Below, one piece after another: positions 17,586-27,254 of a stretch of 64,000 nt of DNA. The position numbers and the translations under genes were made by a program. Every line of letters begins with the position of its first letter. The first letter of the stretch is position 1. This DNA comes from Roseivivax lentus (GTDB taxonomy: Bacteria; Pseudomonadota; Alphaproteobacteria; Rhodobacterales; Rhodobacteraceae): assembly GCF_900156805.1 (NCBI RefSeq), contig NZ_FTOQ01000011.1, positions 62,001-126,000 of the forward strand, given 5' to 3'. The notes under the pieces were generated by a model, which saw only the letters and a program-made list of their open reading frames with translations, was not told the origin of the DNA and made no database searches.

Positions 17586-17669
17586 CGCTGCGGTAACAGC
17601 CGCCCGACGTCGGAAAAGGTTCCGCGACGGCTCTGTTGAAGCCGTCACAGAACCATTACATTCACCGCC

Positions 17670-18359
17670 ATGTTCAAGCCCCGTCGCGATAAATCCGTAT
17701 TCGTCGAGCTGGCCCGCGCCATGGAAGCGCAGGTGCCGCGAAAGGCTTTGCGCGACGCGTGGAACCGATGGCGCTACGGCCCGGATGCGCCACTCAGCGA
17801 CGAATGTATCTGGATCGACCCGCGCGGCGTGCAATTCGCCTATGCGGGCGGCAAGAGCTTGCCGCTCCGGCGGTCGAATTCCGGCCAGGTGATACCCGGG
17901 GACTGGGACCTCGCCGTCACGCCCATCGTCGAAAGCACCAAGGAAGTGTCCTGCCGGATGCATTTCCTTGAAGGGGTGCCGTGGCGCGAGACGCCGATCT
18001 ACAAGAAGCTGTCCGCGCAGATCGCCCGCGGCGAAGCACCCGACCAGCTGACCTCGCAGGAGGCGCTCGACAACCGCTACGAGCGGCTTGACCGCTTGTG
18101 GGAATACGCCAAGCGCGAAGGATTGCGACCCAGGATCGACACGCCGGATTATTACCGCCGCGAACATGGCGGTGTTCTCGTGCATGTGGGCCGGGATGGA
18201 CGCCTCATCCGGTCAGGCGGGGCGATGCACCGCTTCGCCGTGGCCCGGCTGCTGGCCCTGCCGCATATCCCCGCCCAACTTGGCGCGGTGCATCCCGCAG
18301 CCCTCGCCGCAGGCGTGCTTCACACGCTGCGTCAGGATCCCAGAAACGCCGCCACCTGA
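17670..18359 (+). CDS. Conserved protein with ParB-like C-terminal motif
   Basis: A 229-residue protein without signal peptide or membrane segment. It has [13 protein letters not shown], then [17 protein letters not shown], and near the C-terminus [20 protein letters not shown] followed by [17 protein letters not shown]. The last block resembles ParB/sulfiredoxin-like proteins of the type 'IGRDG..l..dG.HRlaiAklLgl..IPv.v', which occur singly or beside glycosyltransferases. I do not know its reaction. It converges on murD and their 3' ends overlap by 28 bases, so each mRNA is antisense to the other's tail. Confidence 0.7.
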   Translation: MFKPRRDKSVFVELARAMEAQVPRKALRDAWNRWRYGPDAPLSDECIWIDPRGVQFAYAGGKSLPLRRSNSGQVIPGDWDLAVTPIVESTKEVSCRMHFLEGVPWRETPIYKKLSAQIARGEAPDQLTSQEALDNRYERLDRLWEYAKREGLRPRIDTPDYYRREHGGVLVHVGRDGRLIRSGGAMHRFAVARLLALPHIPAQLGAVHPAALAAGVLHTLRQDPRNAAT

Positions 18360-19735
18360 GCCGCGAAATCCTCGCCGCGTTTCTCGAAATTGTCGTATTG
18401 ATCGAAGCTCGCCGCCGCCGGCGCCAGCAGCACCACGTCGCCGGGCTCGGCCTCGGCCGCGGCGCGCGCGACGGCGGTGCCCATATCGGTGCAGACCTCC
18501 GCCTCGACCCCGTCGAGGCCAAGCGCGAATTGCGCCGCCTCCCGCCCGATCACGTAGGCTTTCGCCACATGCGGCAGACCCGGCGCCAGCGCCGCAAGCC
18601 CGCCCTCCTTCATCAGCCCGCCGCAGACCCAGCGGATGCGGTCGAAGGCCAGCAACGCCTTCAGCGCCGCGTCCACATTGGTGGCCTTGCTGTCATTGAC
18701 GAAGCGCACGCCGTCCCGTTCGGCGACGATCTGGCTGCGGTGCGGCAGGCCCTTGAAGGTGCGCAGCGCCGCCTCGATCTGACGCGGCCCAAGGCCCAGC
18801 GTGCGCGCCGCGGCATAGGCCGCGCAGGCGTTCTGGTGATTGTGCGCGCCCGGAAGGCCCGGGATCTCGCGCAGATCGATCGCGCCGACCTGCTTGCCCT
18901 TGCGCCACTCGGTCAGGAACCCCTTGCGCGCCTGCACGATCCATCCCGGCCCCGACAACTTCTGCCCGACGGAGACCCGGATCACCCGGTCATCCGAACG
19001 CGCGGTGGCCAGCTGGTTGGCCAGGTACCGCCCCTCGGGCTCGTCGACACCGATCACCGCGCGGTCCGGGCCGCCCTCCGCGAAAAGCCGTCGCTTGGCC
19101 GCGAAATATCCGCCGAGCCCCGCATGCCGGTCGAGATGGTCGGGCGAGAGATTGGTGAAAACGGCGATATCCGGCGTCAGCGCGCGCGCGAGTTCGGTCT
19201 GGTAGGAGGACAGCTCCAGCACGATGACCCCCGCCTCGCCCGGCGGGTCGATATCGAGCACGCCGCGCCCGATATTGCCCGCAAGCTGCACCTCGCGCCC
19301 CGCCTCCGAGAGGATGTGATGGATCAGCGCCGAGGTGGTGGATTTGCCGTTCGATCCGGTGACGGCGACGACCTTGGGCGGCGTTTCCAGATCGTCCCAC
19401 GCCCCGGAGGAGAGCGCCCGGAAGAACAGCCCGATATCGTTGTCGACGGGCACGCAGGCGGCATAGGCCGCGGCGATGACCCGGTTGGGTTCGGGATAGA
19501 GATGCGGGATGCCCGGGCTCGTGACCAGGAGCGTCAGGTCGTCCATCGCCCCCGCCGCGCCGAGGTCGCGGGTCTCGAAGCCCTCGGCCTCCGCCGCGGC
19601 CCGCGCGGCCGGGTTGTCGTCCCAGAGGATCGGCACGGCACCGCCCTCACGCAGGGCCCGCGCCGCCGAGAGGCCGCTCCGGCCCAGTCCCAGAACACCC
19701 ACCTTCTCGCCCGCGACGCCATCCACCGGAATCAT
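18332..19735 (-). CDS. murD: UDP-N-acetylmuramoylalanine--D-glutamate ligase
   Basis: A 467-residue cytoplasmic ligase that adds D-Glu to UDP-MurNAc-L-Ala with ATP. The N-terminal Rossmann domain has [17 protein letters not shown], the central P-loop is [16 protein letters not shown] (Mur ligase GxxGKT/S), followed by LELSSYQTE and [12 protein letters not shown]. The C-terminal domain has [13 protein letters not shown] and PAAASFDQY. The ATG at 19735 starts [11 protein letters not shown]. It is the last gene of the dcw run; ftsW and murG do not follow, so the cluster is interrupted here. Confidence 0.96.
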   Translation of the reverse strand: MIPVDGVAGEKVGVLGLGRSGLSAARALREGGAVPILWDDNPAARAAAEAEGFETRDLGAAGAMDDLTLLVTSPGIPHLYPEPNRVIAAAYAACVPVDNDIGLFFRALSSGAWDDLETPPKVVAVTGSNGKSTTSALIHHILSEAGREVQLAGNIGRGVLDIDPPGEAGVIVLELSSYQTELARALTPDIAVFTNLSPDHLDRHAGLGGYFAAKRRLFAEGGPDRAVIGVDEPEGRYLANQLATARSDDRVIRVSVGQKLSGPGWIVQARKGFLTEWRKGKQVGAIDLREIPGLPGAHNHQNACAAYAAARTLGLGPRQIEAALRTFKGLPHRSQIVAERDGVRFVNDSKATNVDAALKALLAFDRIRWVCGGLMKEGGLAALAPGLPHVAKAYVIGREAAQFALGLDGVEAEVCTDMGTAVARAAAEAEPGDVVLLAPAAASFDQYDNFEKRGEDFAAQVAAFLGS

Positions 19736-19799
19736 GCCTGCCCCCTGCCTGCCTGCTTGCCCCCAAGCGCTAGGGGATCCGCGCAGGCTTGGAAAGACC

Positions 19800-21020
19800 T
19801 CAGCGCCGCTCGCCCGGTCCGGGGACGAGCCCGTAGCGCGCGGCCAGCCGCCAGACATGCGCCGGCACCATGTTCTTGATCTTCGCGGGATGGGCGCGGC
19901 GCAGATGCAGGACGGTCTCGATCGCCTTCATCTCGAGCCGGGCGCGCGCAAATTCGAGGCCGCGCGGCCCGATCCGGGGCTGCAGGAACGACACGATGGG
20001 CCTGAGCGCGCGCGGCATGCGCCGCAACGGCAGGCCCCCCGCCGCCCGTTCGGTATTGGTCTTGAAGCCCTGCACGGCGCCCTGCCGCTTGCCCCTCGAG
20101 CCCGGCGCGGAGCGCACCAGCCGCTCCCCCAGCCGATCGAGCAGCGCCGCCCCGCGCGCATTGCGCACGATCAGCCATTGCGCGCCCTCGCCCGCCATGT
20201 AGCCCACGGTCACGTCGGCCAGCCGGTTGGTGTAATCGACGCAGGTCCGGCAGGTCATCGGGAAGAAATCGGGCGGAAGATCCGACAGCGGCAGGTTCAG
20301 GAACGGGATCGTGCGCGGCTTGCGGCCATCGTCGAAACGCAGCTCGACGCGGTAATCGGCCCGGAACTCGAGATAGGAGATCGTCTCCGGCGACGGGTCG
20401 AGCCGCGCGAGAAAGGCGTGGAAATTCTCGGTCGTGGTGTTGTCGGAGCACGGCGTGCCGATCACGGTGATCTCGTCGAAGCCCATCTCCGCCTCGAGCG
20501 CGCGCAGTGCATAGACCTGGCACGGAATGCCGATCACCGCGATGCGCCGGTGGCCCGCCGCGCGGGCAGGCTCCAGCGCGGCCAGCAGCGGCGCGTAGCC
20601 CATCCGCATGCCGCGCGCCCGGGCCATGTCCGCAGGCTCGGTGACGATCATCGGCACCGGGCGCCAGCGATCCGCCGGATCGGGTCCCATGCAGATGACC
20701 GCATCGACCGCGCCCTGCGCCAGCAGGGCAGCCCCGAGTGCCGTGGTGATGCCCGTCCATTGCGCGCCCGGAGCCGCGGGAGACAGCCGCGCGCGATACA
20801 TGGCCCGCGTCACGCCGAAGAACGCCTCGTCGCCCGCCTCATCCGCGGCGCGGCCATGCACCGCGGCCTCGAGGCGCGGATAATCCGGCTGGATGAACTG
20901 GCAGGCGCGCCCGCAGGCCCGCCCGTCGCCCATCCGGCTCACGCCGCAATCGGTGCAGAGCCCGGGCCGCGCGGCGCCGCCGATCTCGGGACGTGTGGGA
21001 CCTGTCATGTCGCGGGGCAT
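19800..21020 (-). CDS. FrhB/BciB-like Fe-S flavoprotein (coenzyme F420 hydrogenase beta family)
   Basis: A 406-residue protein of the coenzyme F420-reducing hydrogenase/dehydrogenase beta-subunit family. N-terminal cysteines ([21 protein letters not shown]) would bind a [4Fe-4S] cluster. The central flavin domain has [13 protein letters not shown] and [13 protein letters not shown], then [21 protein letters not shown] as a further cysteine set. BciB in phototrophs is an 8-vinyl reductase of chlorophyll precursors, and this is the closest function by family, but no photosynthesis genes are in the window. AGGAG lies six bases before the ATG at 21020. It sits inside the mur operon between mraY and murD. 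Confidence 0.82.
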   Translation of the reverse strand: MPRDMTGPTRPEIGGAARPGLCTDCGVSRMGDGRACGRACQFIQPDYPRLEAAVHGRAADEAGDEAFFGVTRAMYRARLSPAAPGAQWTGITTALGAALLAQGAVDAVICMGPDPADRWRPVPMIVTEPADMARARGMRMGYAPLLAALEPARAAGHRRIAVIGIPCQVYALRALEAEMGFDEITVIGTPCSDNTTTENFHAFLARLDPSPETISYLEFRADYRVELRFDDGRKPRTIPFLNLPLSDLPPDFFPMTCRTCVDYTNRLADVTVGYMAGEGAQWLIVRNARGAALLDRLGERLVRSAPGSRGKRQGAVQGFKTNTERAAGGLPLRRMPRALRPIVSFLQPRIGPRGLEFARARLEMKAIETVLHLRRAHPAKIKNMVPAHVWRLAARYGLVPGPGERR

Positions 21021-21159
21021 CGGCGCTCCTGGGCTGTGGCACTGTCAAGTCTAGCTGACACTCGCCCGCGAAGAAACCACCGATCCACGGGCCCGGCCTC
21101 CCGACCGCGCGTCCCGGGCCCGGGTCTCTCGCGCGCCGCCCCTGGCACGGCCGGACCGA

Positions 21160-21210
21160 AAATACCTCTCGGGGGAGCGCGAGGGGGCAGACAGCCCCCT
21201 CGCTTTGTGA
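21160..21210 (+). repeat. Intergenic hairpin element of Rhodobacteraceae type
   Basis: AAAATACCTCTCGGGGGAGC is followed by the perfect ten-pair inverted repeat GCGAGGGGGC (21179-21188) - agaca - GCCCCCTCGC (21194-21203) and then TTTGTG. Similar GGGGGAGCGCGAGGGGGC units are common between genes in this family (recalled, not searched). It may act as a terminator or attenuator between mraY and the BciB-like gene. Confidence 0.65.
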
Positions 21211-21267
21211 GCGCAAGTCACGAAGGCAGCAGGCCGCCCGGACGGACGCCGCCCGCGGGTCCGGCGC

Positions 21268-22350
21268 CTAGCGCACCTTCAGCGTCGCGAGCCCGATCAG
21301 CGCCAGGATCAGCGAGATGATCCAGAACCGGATCACGATCTGCGGCTCGGCCCAGCCCTTCTTCTCGTAATGGTGGTGGATCGGCGCCATCAGGAAGACC
21401 CGCTTGCCGGTGCGCTTGAAATACAGGACCTGGATGATCACCGAGAGCGCCTCGACGACGAAAAGCCCGCCGACGATGGCCAGCACAATCTCGTGCTTGG
21501 TGGCCACGGCGATGGCCCCGAGGGCGCCGCCCAGCGCCAGCGAGCCGGTATCGCCCATGAAGACCGCCGCGGGCGGCGCGTTGTACCACAGAAAGCCCAA
21601 GCCCCCGCCGAAGATGCCCGCGGTGAAGATCAGAAGCTCGCCGGTGCCGGGCACGTAATGCACGTCGAGATATTCGGTGACGTCCACCCGTCCCACCGCG
21701 TAGGCGATGATGCCCAGCGTGCCCGCGGCGATCATCACCGGCATGATCGCGAGCCCATCGAGCCCGTCGGTGAGGTTCACCGCGTTGGCCGCCCCGACGA
21801 TGACGATGATCGAGAAGGGCACGAAGAGGAGCCCCAGATCGAGCAGGAAGTTCTTGAAGAACGGAAAGGCCAGCTGCCCGGTCAGCGCCTCGGGGTGATA
21901 GAGGCTCGCCCAGAATCCCGCCACCGCGGCGATCAGGAAACCCAGCAGCAGCCGCACCTTGCCCGACACCCCGGCCGAGCTTTGCTTGCTGACCTTGGCG
22001 TAATCGTCGGCGAAACCGATCGCGGCGTAGGACATGGTCACGAAGAGCACGAGCCAGACGAAGGGATTGTCGAGCCGCGCCCAGAGCAGCGTCGAGGTCA
22101 AGAGCGCCCCCACGATCAGCAGGCCCCCCATCGTCGGCGTGCCCGCCTTGGCGATATGGCCCTCGGGCCCGTCGCCGCGGATCGGCTGGCCCTTGCCTTG
22201 CGTGCGCCGCAGCACGTTGATCAGCGGCTGTCCGAAGAGGAAGCCGAAAATCAGCGCGGTCAGGAACGCCCCGCCCGCCCGGAAGGTGATGTAGCGAAAC
22301 AGGTTGAAGGCACCGCCCCCGTCCGACAGCTCAGCGAGCCAATAGAGCAT
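21268..22350 (-). CDS. mraY: Phospho-N-acetylmuramoyl-pentapeptide-transferase
   Basis: A 360-residue integral membrane enzyme with about ten transmembrane segments, which moves phospho-MurNAc-pentapeptide to undecaprenyl phosphate to give lipid I. Diagnostic loops are [28 protein letters not shown] (the Asp-Asp pair), [13 protein letters not shown] (NxTDGxDGLA) and [19 protein letters not shown]. The length is standard. It follows murF after 34 bases. The GC-rich hairpin element at 21160-21210 lies downstream, before the BciB-like gene. Confidence 0.97.
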   Translation of the reverse strand: MLYWLAELSDGGGAFNLFRYITFRAGGAFLTALIFGFLFGQPLINVLRRTQGKGQPIRGDGPEGHIAKAGTPTMGGLLIVGALLTSTLLWARLDNPFVWLVLFVTMSYAAIGFADDYAKVSKQSSAGVSGKVRLLLGFLIAAVAGFWASLYHPEALTGQLAFPFFKNFLLDLGLLFVPFSIIVIVGAANAVNLTDGLDGLAIMPVMIAAGTLGIIAYAVGRVDVTEYLDVHYVPGTGELLIFTAGIFGGGLGFLWYNAPPAAVFMGDTGSLALGGALGAIAVATKHEIVLAIVGGLFVVEALSVIIQVLYFKRTGKRVFLMAPIHHHYEKKGWAEPQIVIRFWIISLILALIGLATLKVR

Positions 22351-22383
22351 GCGAAAGGGTCCTTTCTCAGATCGGCCGCCCGG

Positions 22384-23814
22384 TCAGGACGGCGCCGCGC
22401 CTTGGCGCATTTTCCGGATTGCATCCACGAGCCGCCCGAGGCCCATCGACAGCGACGCCTTCACCAGCACCACGTCGCCCGCATCGAGATCGCGGGCGAG
22501 ACGCGCGCGCATGGCGTCCGCCTCCTCGGTCCAGTGGCCGCGCCGCTCGGCGGGCAGCGCCGTCCAGAGCGCGTGCATGAGCGGCCCCACGCAATGCACC
22601 CGGTCGATCTGCGCCATCGCCGGATGATCGGCCAGCGCCGCGTGCAGCGCCTTGGCGTCGGGGCCGAGCTCTTTCATGTCGCCCAGATAGGCGATGCGGC
22701 GGCCCTTCGAGACGCGGCCCACATCGTGACGCGGCACCGCCCCCGCGAGGACCTCCAGCGCCGCGCCCATCGAGGCCGGGTTGGCGTTGTAGCTGTCGTC
22801 GATGAGTTCGAGCCAGGCATCGCGCGAGGCCATGTCGAGGCTGATCCGCTCGCGGTGGCCGCGTCCCGCCCCGGGCGTCCAAGCGCCGAGATCGAGCAGC
22901 GCCCGCGCCCGGTCGAGGCCCAGCGCATCCACCGTGGCCAGGACCGCGAGCGCGTTGACCGCGAAATGCCGCCCCGGCACGGCGACCTTGTAGAGCACCT
23001 CTTCGCCCTCCGCCTGCAGCTGGCCCACCGTGGCGCTGTCGCCCACCCGGATGCCGGTGCCGCGATAGGCGCAACCGGCGCTTTCGCCGAAGCTCACCGC
23101 GCGTTGGGCGGCGGCCTCCGCGGCGGCGCGCAGGATCGGCGCGGTCTCCACATCACCGTTGTAGATCGCCGTGCCTTCGGGCTCGAGCCCCTCGAAGATC
23201 GACGCCTTTTCATGCGCGATCCCCTCGATATTCTCGAAGGCTTCCAGATGGGCGGGCGCCACGATGGTCACCATCGCCACATGCGGGCGCGCCATGCGCG
23301 CCAGCGGCGCGATCTCGCCGGGATGGTTCATGCCGATCTCGATCACCGCGAATTCGGTATCCGCGGGCATCCGCGCCAGCGTCAGCGGCACGCCCCAGTG
23401 ATTGTTGTAGGAGGCCTCGGCGGCATGGGTCTTTCCCTGCCCGGCCAGGACCTTGCGCAGCATTTCCTTGGTGGAGGTCTTGCCGACCGATCCGGTCACG
23501 GCGACCACCCGCGCGGCACTACGCGCGCGCGCTGCCTGCCCCAAGGCCTCGAGGCCGGTCTGCACGTCGCCGACCACCAGAAGCGGCGCGTCCGCCGCGA
23601 CCCCCTCGGGCATATGGCTGACAAGCGCGGCCGCCGCGCCCTTCTCCAACGCCTGGGCCACGAAGTCATGGCCGTCCCGCGCGGCCTTCAGCGCGACGAA
23701 AAGATCGCCGGGCTTCAGCGTGCGGGTGTCGATCGAGACGCCGCGCGCGCGCCATTCCGCCGTCGCGCGCCCGCCGGTGGCGCGGGCCGCCTCCTCGCTC
23801 GTCCAGAGGCTCAC
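22384..23814 (-). CDS. murF: UDP-N-acetylmuramoyl-tripeptide--D-alanyl-D-alanine ligase
   Basis: A 476-residue Mur ligase that adds D-Ala-D-Ala to the muramoyl tripeptide. The P-loop is VAVTGSVGKTSTKEML, with YNNHWGVPLTLARMP and EIGMNHPGEIAPLARMA following, and DDSYNANPASMGAAL in the ADP-binding part, all MurF-specific. The start is GTG at 23814, since GGGAGGGCAGGCG lies upstream and the ATG at 23934 would overlap murE by 50 bases. The murE-murF gap holds the second copy of the 21-bp repeat. Confidence 0.96.
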   Translation of the reverse strand: MSLWTSEEAARATGGRATAEWRARGVSIDTRTLKPGDLFVALKAARDGHDFVAQALEKGAAAALVSHMPEGVAADAPLLVVGDVQTGLEALGQAARARSAARVVAVTGSVGKTSTKEMLRKVLAGQGKTHAAEASYNNHWGVPLTLARMPADTEFAVIEIGMNHPGEIAPLARMARPHVAMVTIVAPAHLEAFENIEGIAHEKASIFEGLEPEGTAIYNGDVETAPILRAAAEAAAQRAVSFGESAGCAYRGTGIRVGDSATVGQLQAEGEEVLYKVAVPGRHFAVNALAVLATVDALGLDRARALLDLGAWTPGAGRGHRERISLDMASRDAWLELIDDSYNANPASMGAALEVLAGAVPRHDVGRVSKGRRIAYLGDMKELGPDAKALHAALADHPAMAQIDRVHCVGPLMHALWTALPAERRGHWTEEADAMRARLARDLDAGDVVLVKASLSMGLGRLVDAIRKMRQGAAPS

Positions 23815-23844
23815 CGCCTGCCCTCCCGCGCCCGGAAAGCTGCG

Positions 23845-23865
23845 TTGCCTCTTTGCAAATACGCA
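23845..23865 (+). repeat. 21-bp intergenic repeat, copy 2
   Basis: Identical to the copy at 9741-9761 (TTGCCTCTTTGCAAATACGC plus A). It lies in the 67-base gap between murE and murF, in the opposite orientation relative to transcription when compared with copy 1. Confidence 0.75.
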
Positions 23866-23881
23866 GACACGACGGCGGCCA

Positions 23882-25372
23882 TCAGGGCACCCCGCCATCG
23901 AGTGCCGCCACCGCGACGGAGGCCTGTTCGGCATCGTCGAAGGGATAGACCGTGTCGCCCACGATCTGGCCCGTCTCGTGGCCCTTGCCGCAGATCAGCA
24001 GCGCATCGCCCGGGCCCAGCGCATCGACGCCGCGCAGGATCGCCTCGGCGCGGTCCCCGACCTCTAGCGCGCCGGGTGCGCCGGCCATGACCTCCGCGCG
24101 GATCGCGGCGGGCTCCTCCGAGCGGGGATTGTCGTCGCTGACGATCACCAGGTCGGCATGGTCATGCGCCGCCTGCCCCATCAGCGGCCGCTTGCCCGCA
24201 TCGCGATCCCCGCCCGCGCCGACGATAGCGACAAGCCGGCCCATCACATGCGGGCGCAGCGCCTGAAGCGCGGTCGAAACGGCGTCGGGCGTGTGGGCAT
24301 AATCGACAAAGACGGTCGCGCCGTTTTCGCGCGTGGCCGCAAGATGCATCCGCCCGCGCACGGTGACGAGCCGCGGCAGCACCTCGAAGATGGCATCCGC
24401 ATCCTCGCCGCAGGCCATGACGAGACCCGCCGCGATCAGCACGTTCTCGGCCTGAAAGCCGCCGATCAGGTTCAGCCGGACCTGCCGCACGGCGCCGCGA
24501 TGGCGCAGCCGCACGTCCTGCCCCGTCGCGTCGAAACGCTGCGCCATCAGGCATAGATCGACGCCCTCGTCGCGGCCCACGGTGATCAGGTCCTGGCCGC
24601 GCGCCTTGGCGATGGCCGCCATGTCGACGCCGCGCGCGTCGTCCATGTTGATGACCGCCGCCCCCTCCTCGGGCAGGACGCGGGCGAAAAGCCCGGCCTT
24701 GGCGGCGAAGTAATCCTCGAAGCTCGCGTGGTAATCGAGGTGATCCTGGCTGAAATTCGTGAACCCCGCCGCGCGCAGCTGCACCCCGTCGAGGCGGCGC
24801 TGTTCGAGCCCGTGCGAGGAAGCCTCCATCGCCGCGTGATCGACGCCGGCGGCGGCCGCGTCGGCCAGCGCGCGGTGCAGGGTGATCGGCTCCGGCGTGG
24901 TGTGTTTCAGCGGCGCGAACCAGTCGCCCTCGACCCCGGTCGTGCCCAGATTGACGGCCCGCAGCCCCAGCTCCTGCCAGATCATGCGCGTGAAGCTCGC
25001 CACGCTCGTCTTGCCATTGGTGCCGGTCACGGCGACCATGGTCTCGGGCTGGCGCCCGAACCACAGGGCGGCCGTATAGGCCAGCGCCTGGCGCGGATCG
25101 GCGGCGATGATCAGCGCGGCATCCGAGGCATCGAGCACGTCGCGGGCGATCGCCGCGCCCTCGGCATCGGTCAGGATCGCCGCGGCCCCCTGGCGCAGCG
25201 CGTATTGGATGAACTCCCCGCCATGCACCCGCGTGCCCGGCAGCGCGGCAAAGAGGAAGCCGTCGCGGACCTCGCGCGAATCGACGGCGAGTCCGGTCAC
25301 CGCGACGTCGCGCCCGCCCCGTGCGGTCAGGCCCAGCTCGCCCAAGGATTTCACGCCGCTTTCCACGTTCAT
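23882..25372 (-). CDS. murE: UDP-N-acetylmuramoyl-L-alanyl-D-glutamate--2,6-diaminopimelate ligase
   Basis: A 496-residue Mur ligase that adds meso-diaminopimelate. The P-loop VAVTGTNGKTSVASF, MEASSHGLEQRRLDG and NFSQDHLDYHASFEDYF are classical. The amino-acid selecting motif DDNPRSEEP is the DNPR form used for diaminopimelate rather than lysine, followed by ICGKGHETGQ. It is the fifth gene of the dcw operon; ftsI lies 100 bases upstream. Confidence 0.97.
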   Translation of the reverse strand: MNVESGVKSLGELGLTARGGRDVAVTGLAVDSREVRDGFLFAALPGTRVHGGEFIQYALRQGAAAILTDAEGAAIARDVLDASDAALIIAADPRQALAYTAALWFGRQPETMVAVTGTNGKTSVASFTRMIWQELGLRAVNLGTTGVEGDWFAPLKHTTPEPITLHRALADAAAAGVDHAAMEASSHGLEQRRLDGVQLRAAGFTNFSQDHLDYHASFEDYFAAKAGLFARVLPEEGAAVINMDDARGVDMAAIAKARGQDLITVGRDEGVDLCLMAQRFDATGQDVRLRHRGAVRQVRLNLIGGFQAENVLIAAGLVMACGEDADAIFEVLPRLVTVRGRMHLAATRENGATVFVDYAHTPDAVSTALQALRPHVMGRLVAIVGAGGDRDAGKRPLMGQAAHDHADLVIVSDDNPRSEEPAAIRAEVMAGAPGALEVGDRAEAILRGVDALGPGDALLICGKGHETGQIVGDTVYPFDDAEQASVAVAALDGGVP

Positions 25373-25472
25373 GGTCTCGTTCCCGCGCGCGGGGATCGGA
25401 TACCCGCGCCTCTCACCCTCGTTTCAACCCTGTTGCCCTGTTTCCGGAACGGTTTTCAAGGGCGAAGACCGC

Positions 25473-27254
25473 TCAGTCCGAGGCCAGGTGGATCGGATCG
25501 GGCACGCCGTAATCTGGGCGCAGGCCCAGAAGCGGCGCGATACGTCCGATCATCTCGGCCGCGACGGGCACGGCGGTCCAGCCCGCGGTGCGGCGCGGCT
25601 TCTCGCCCATCGTGTCCACCGGCTCGTCGAGCGTCACGACCAGCACGTATTCCGGCGCATGGGCGGGGAAGATCGTGGCGAAGGTCGCGATCACCTTGTC
25701 GTCGTAATAGCCGCCCCCGCGTTCCCGGGGCTTGTCCGCGGTGCCGGTCTTGCCGCCCACCTGGTAGCCCTTCACCTCGCCGAAGCTGGCCGTGCCTTCG
25801 GTCACCACCTTGCGCAGCATCACGCGCGAGCGCTCGGCGGCGCGTTCGGACATGACGCGCGGGCCGTATTGCGGCCCCGGCTGGCGCAGCAGCGTGGGCT
25901 TCACCGCGTATCCGCCATTGGCGATGGCCGAGTACCCCGCCGCGAGGTGCAGCGGCGACGAGGACAGCCCGTGCCCGTAGGAGATCGTCACGCTGGACAG
26001 GTCGGTCCAGGTCTTCGGCAGCAGCGGCTGGCCGCCCTGCGCCTCGGTGATCTCGACGGGCGTCGGCTCGAAGAAGCCCAGCTTGCGCAGGAAATCCTGC
26101 TGCCGCTCGTTGCCGATCTGCAGCGCCAGCTTCGCGGTGCCCCGGTTGGAGCTGTGAATGATGATCTCCTCGATCGACAGCGTGCCGTAATTCTTGTTGC
26201 GGAACTCGCCGATATTGAACCCGCCGACGCGCATGGGCGGCTTGGTGTCGATCTGCGTCTCGGGCGCGACAAGGCCCAGATCCATGGCCTGTGCTGCGGT
26301 GAAGATCTTGAAGGTCGAACCCAGCTCGTAGACCCCCTGCACCGCCCGGTTGAAGAGCGGGCTGTCGGCGGGCGAGCCGGTGACGGGCGGCATCGGCCGG
26401 TCATTGGGATCGAAGGTCGGCAGCGACGCGATGGAGACGACCTCGCCGGTATGCACATCCATCAGGACCGCCGCGGCGCCCTTGGCGTTCATTAGCATCA
26501 TGCCGCTGGCGAGCACCCGCTCCACCGCCGCCTGCACGGTCAGGTCGAGCGACAGCGCCAGCGGCGCGCCCTCGCGCGCCGGATCGCGCAGAAGCGCGTC
26601 GAAATACCGCTCGATCCCGGCGCTGCCCACCACTTCGGCGGAATGCACGCCCTCCTGCCCGAACCGAGTGCCGCCCATCACGTGTGCCGCCAGCGTGCCG
26701 TTGGGATAAAGCCGCATCTCGCGCGGGCCGAACAACAGGCCCGGCTCGCCGATATCATGCACGGCCTGCTTCTGTTCGGGGCTCAGCTTCTTGCGCACCC
26801 AGACGAACTTGCGATTGCCGGTGAAATCCCTCAGCAGCCGCGCCTCGTCGAGATCGGGGAAAATGCCCGCCAGCGCCTGCGCCGCGCGCTCGGGCTCGAT
26901 CATCTGCTGGGGATGGGCGTAAAGCGAATAGGTGTCCATGTTGGTGGCCAAGATGCGGCCCTTGCGGTCGACGATGTCGGCCCGGCTCGACACGATGGAG
27001 GCGCCTTGGGTATGCGCTCGCGGCTCTGCCGGTTCCGAGGCGGCCAGCGTCGCCATGCGCGCGCCGGTGATGGCAAAAGCGCAGAAGAAGGCGACACCCA
27101 GCACCAGAAGCCGCCCCTCGGCGCGCACCCGCGCCGTGTCGCGCATCTGCTCGTGCCGGATGCGCAGATTCTCACGCTCGATCGCGTCGGGGTTCTCGCC
27201 CTTCTGGCGGGCCTCGAGGATGCGCGCCAGCGGGCGCAGCGGCGTGCGGATCAT
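25473..27254 (-). CDS. ftsI: Peptidoglycan D,D-transpeptidase FtsI (PBP3)
   Basis: A 593-residue septal transpeptidase, class B penicillin-binding protein. There is a cytoplasmic N-terminal tail, one membrane anchor (LLVLGVAFFCAFAITGARMA), the pedestal domain starting ADIVDRKGRILATN and a transpeptidase domain. The active-site triad motifs are GSTFK (Ser-x-x-Lys), HSSNRG (SxN) and GGKTGTAD (KTG). The ATG at 27254 overlaps the stop of ftsL (ATGA), which fits the joint FtsL-FtsI role in the divisome. Longer frames upstream run into ftsL and are rejected. Confidence 0.96.
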   Translation of the reverse strand: MIRTPLRPLARILEARQKGENPDAIERENLRIRHEQMRDTARVRAEGRLLVLGVAFFCAFAITGARMATLAASEPAEPRAHTQGASIVSSRADIVDRKGRILATNMDTYSLYAHPQQMIEPERAAQALAGIFPDLDEARLLRDFTGNRKFVWVRKKLSPEQKQAVHDIGEPGLLFGPREMRLYPNGTLAAHVMGGTRFGQEGVHSAEVVGSAGIERYFDALLRDPAREGAPLALSLDLTVQAAVERVLASGMMLMNAKGAAAVLMDVHTGEVVSIASLPTFDPNDRPMPPVTGSPADSPLFNRAVQGVYELGSTFKIFTAAQAMDLGLVAPETQIDTKPPMRVGGFNIGEFRNKNYGTLSIEEIIIHSSNRGTAKLALQIGNERQQDFLRKLGFFEPTPVEITEAQGGQPLLPKTWTDLSSVTISYGHGLSSSPLHLAAGYSAIANGGYAVKPTLLRQPGPQYGPRVMSERAAERSRVMLRKVVTEGTASFGEVKGYQVGGKTGTADKPRERGGGYYDDKVIATFATIFPAHAPEYVLVVTLDEPVDTMGEKPRRTAGWTAVPVAAEMIGRIAPLLGLRPDYGVPDPIHLASD

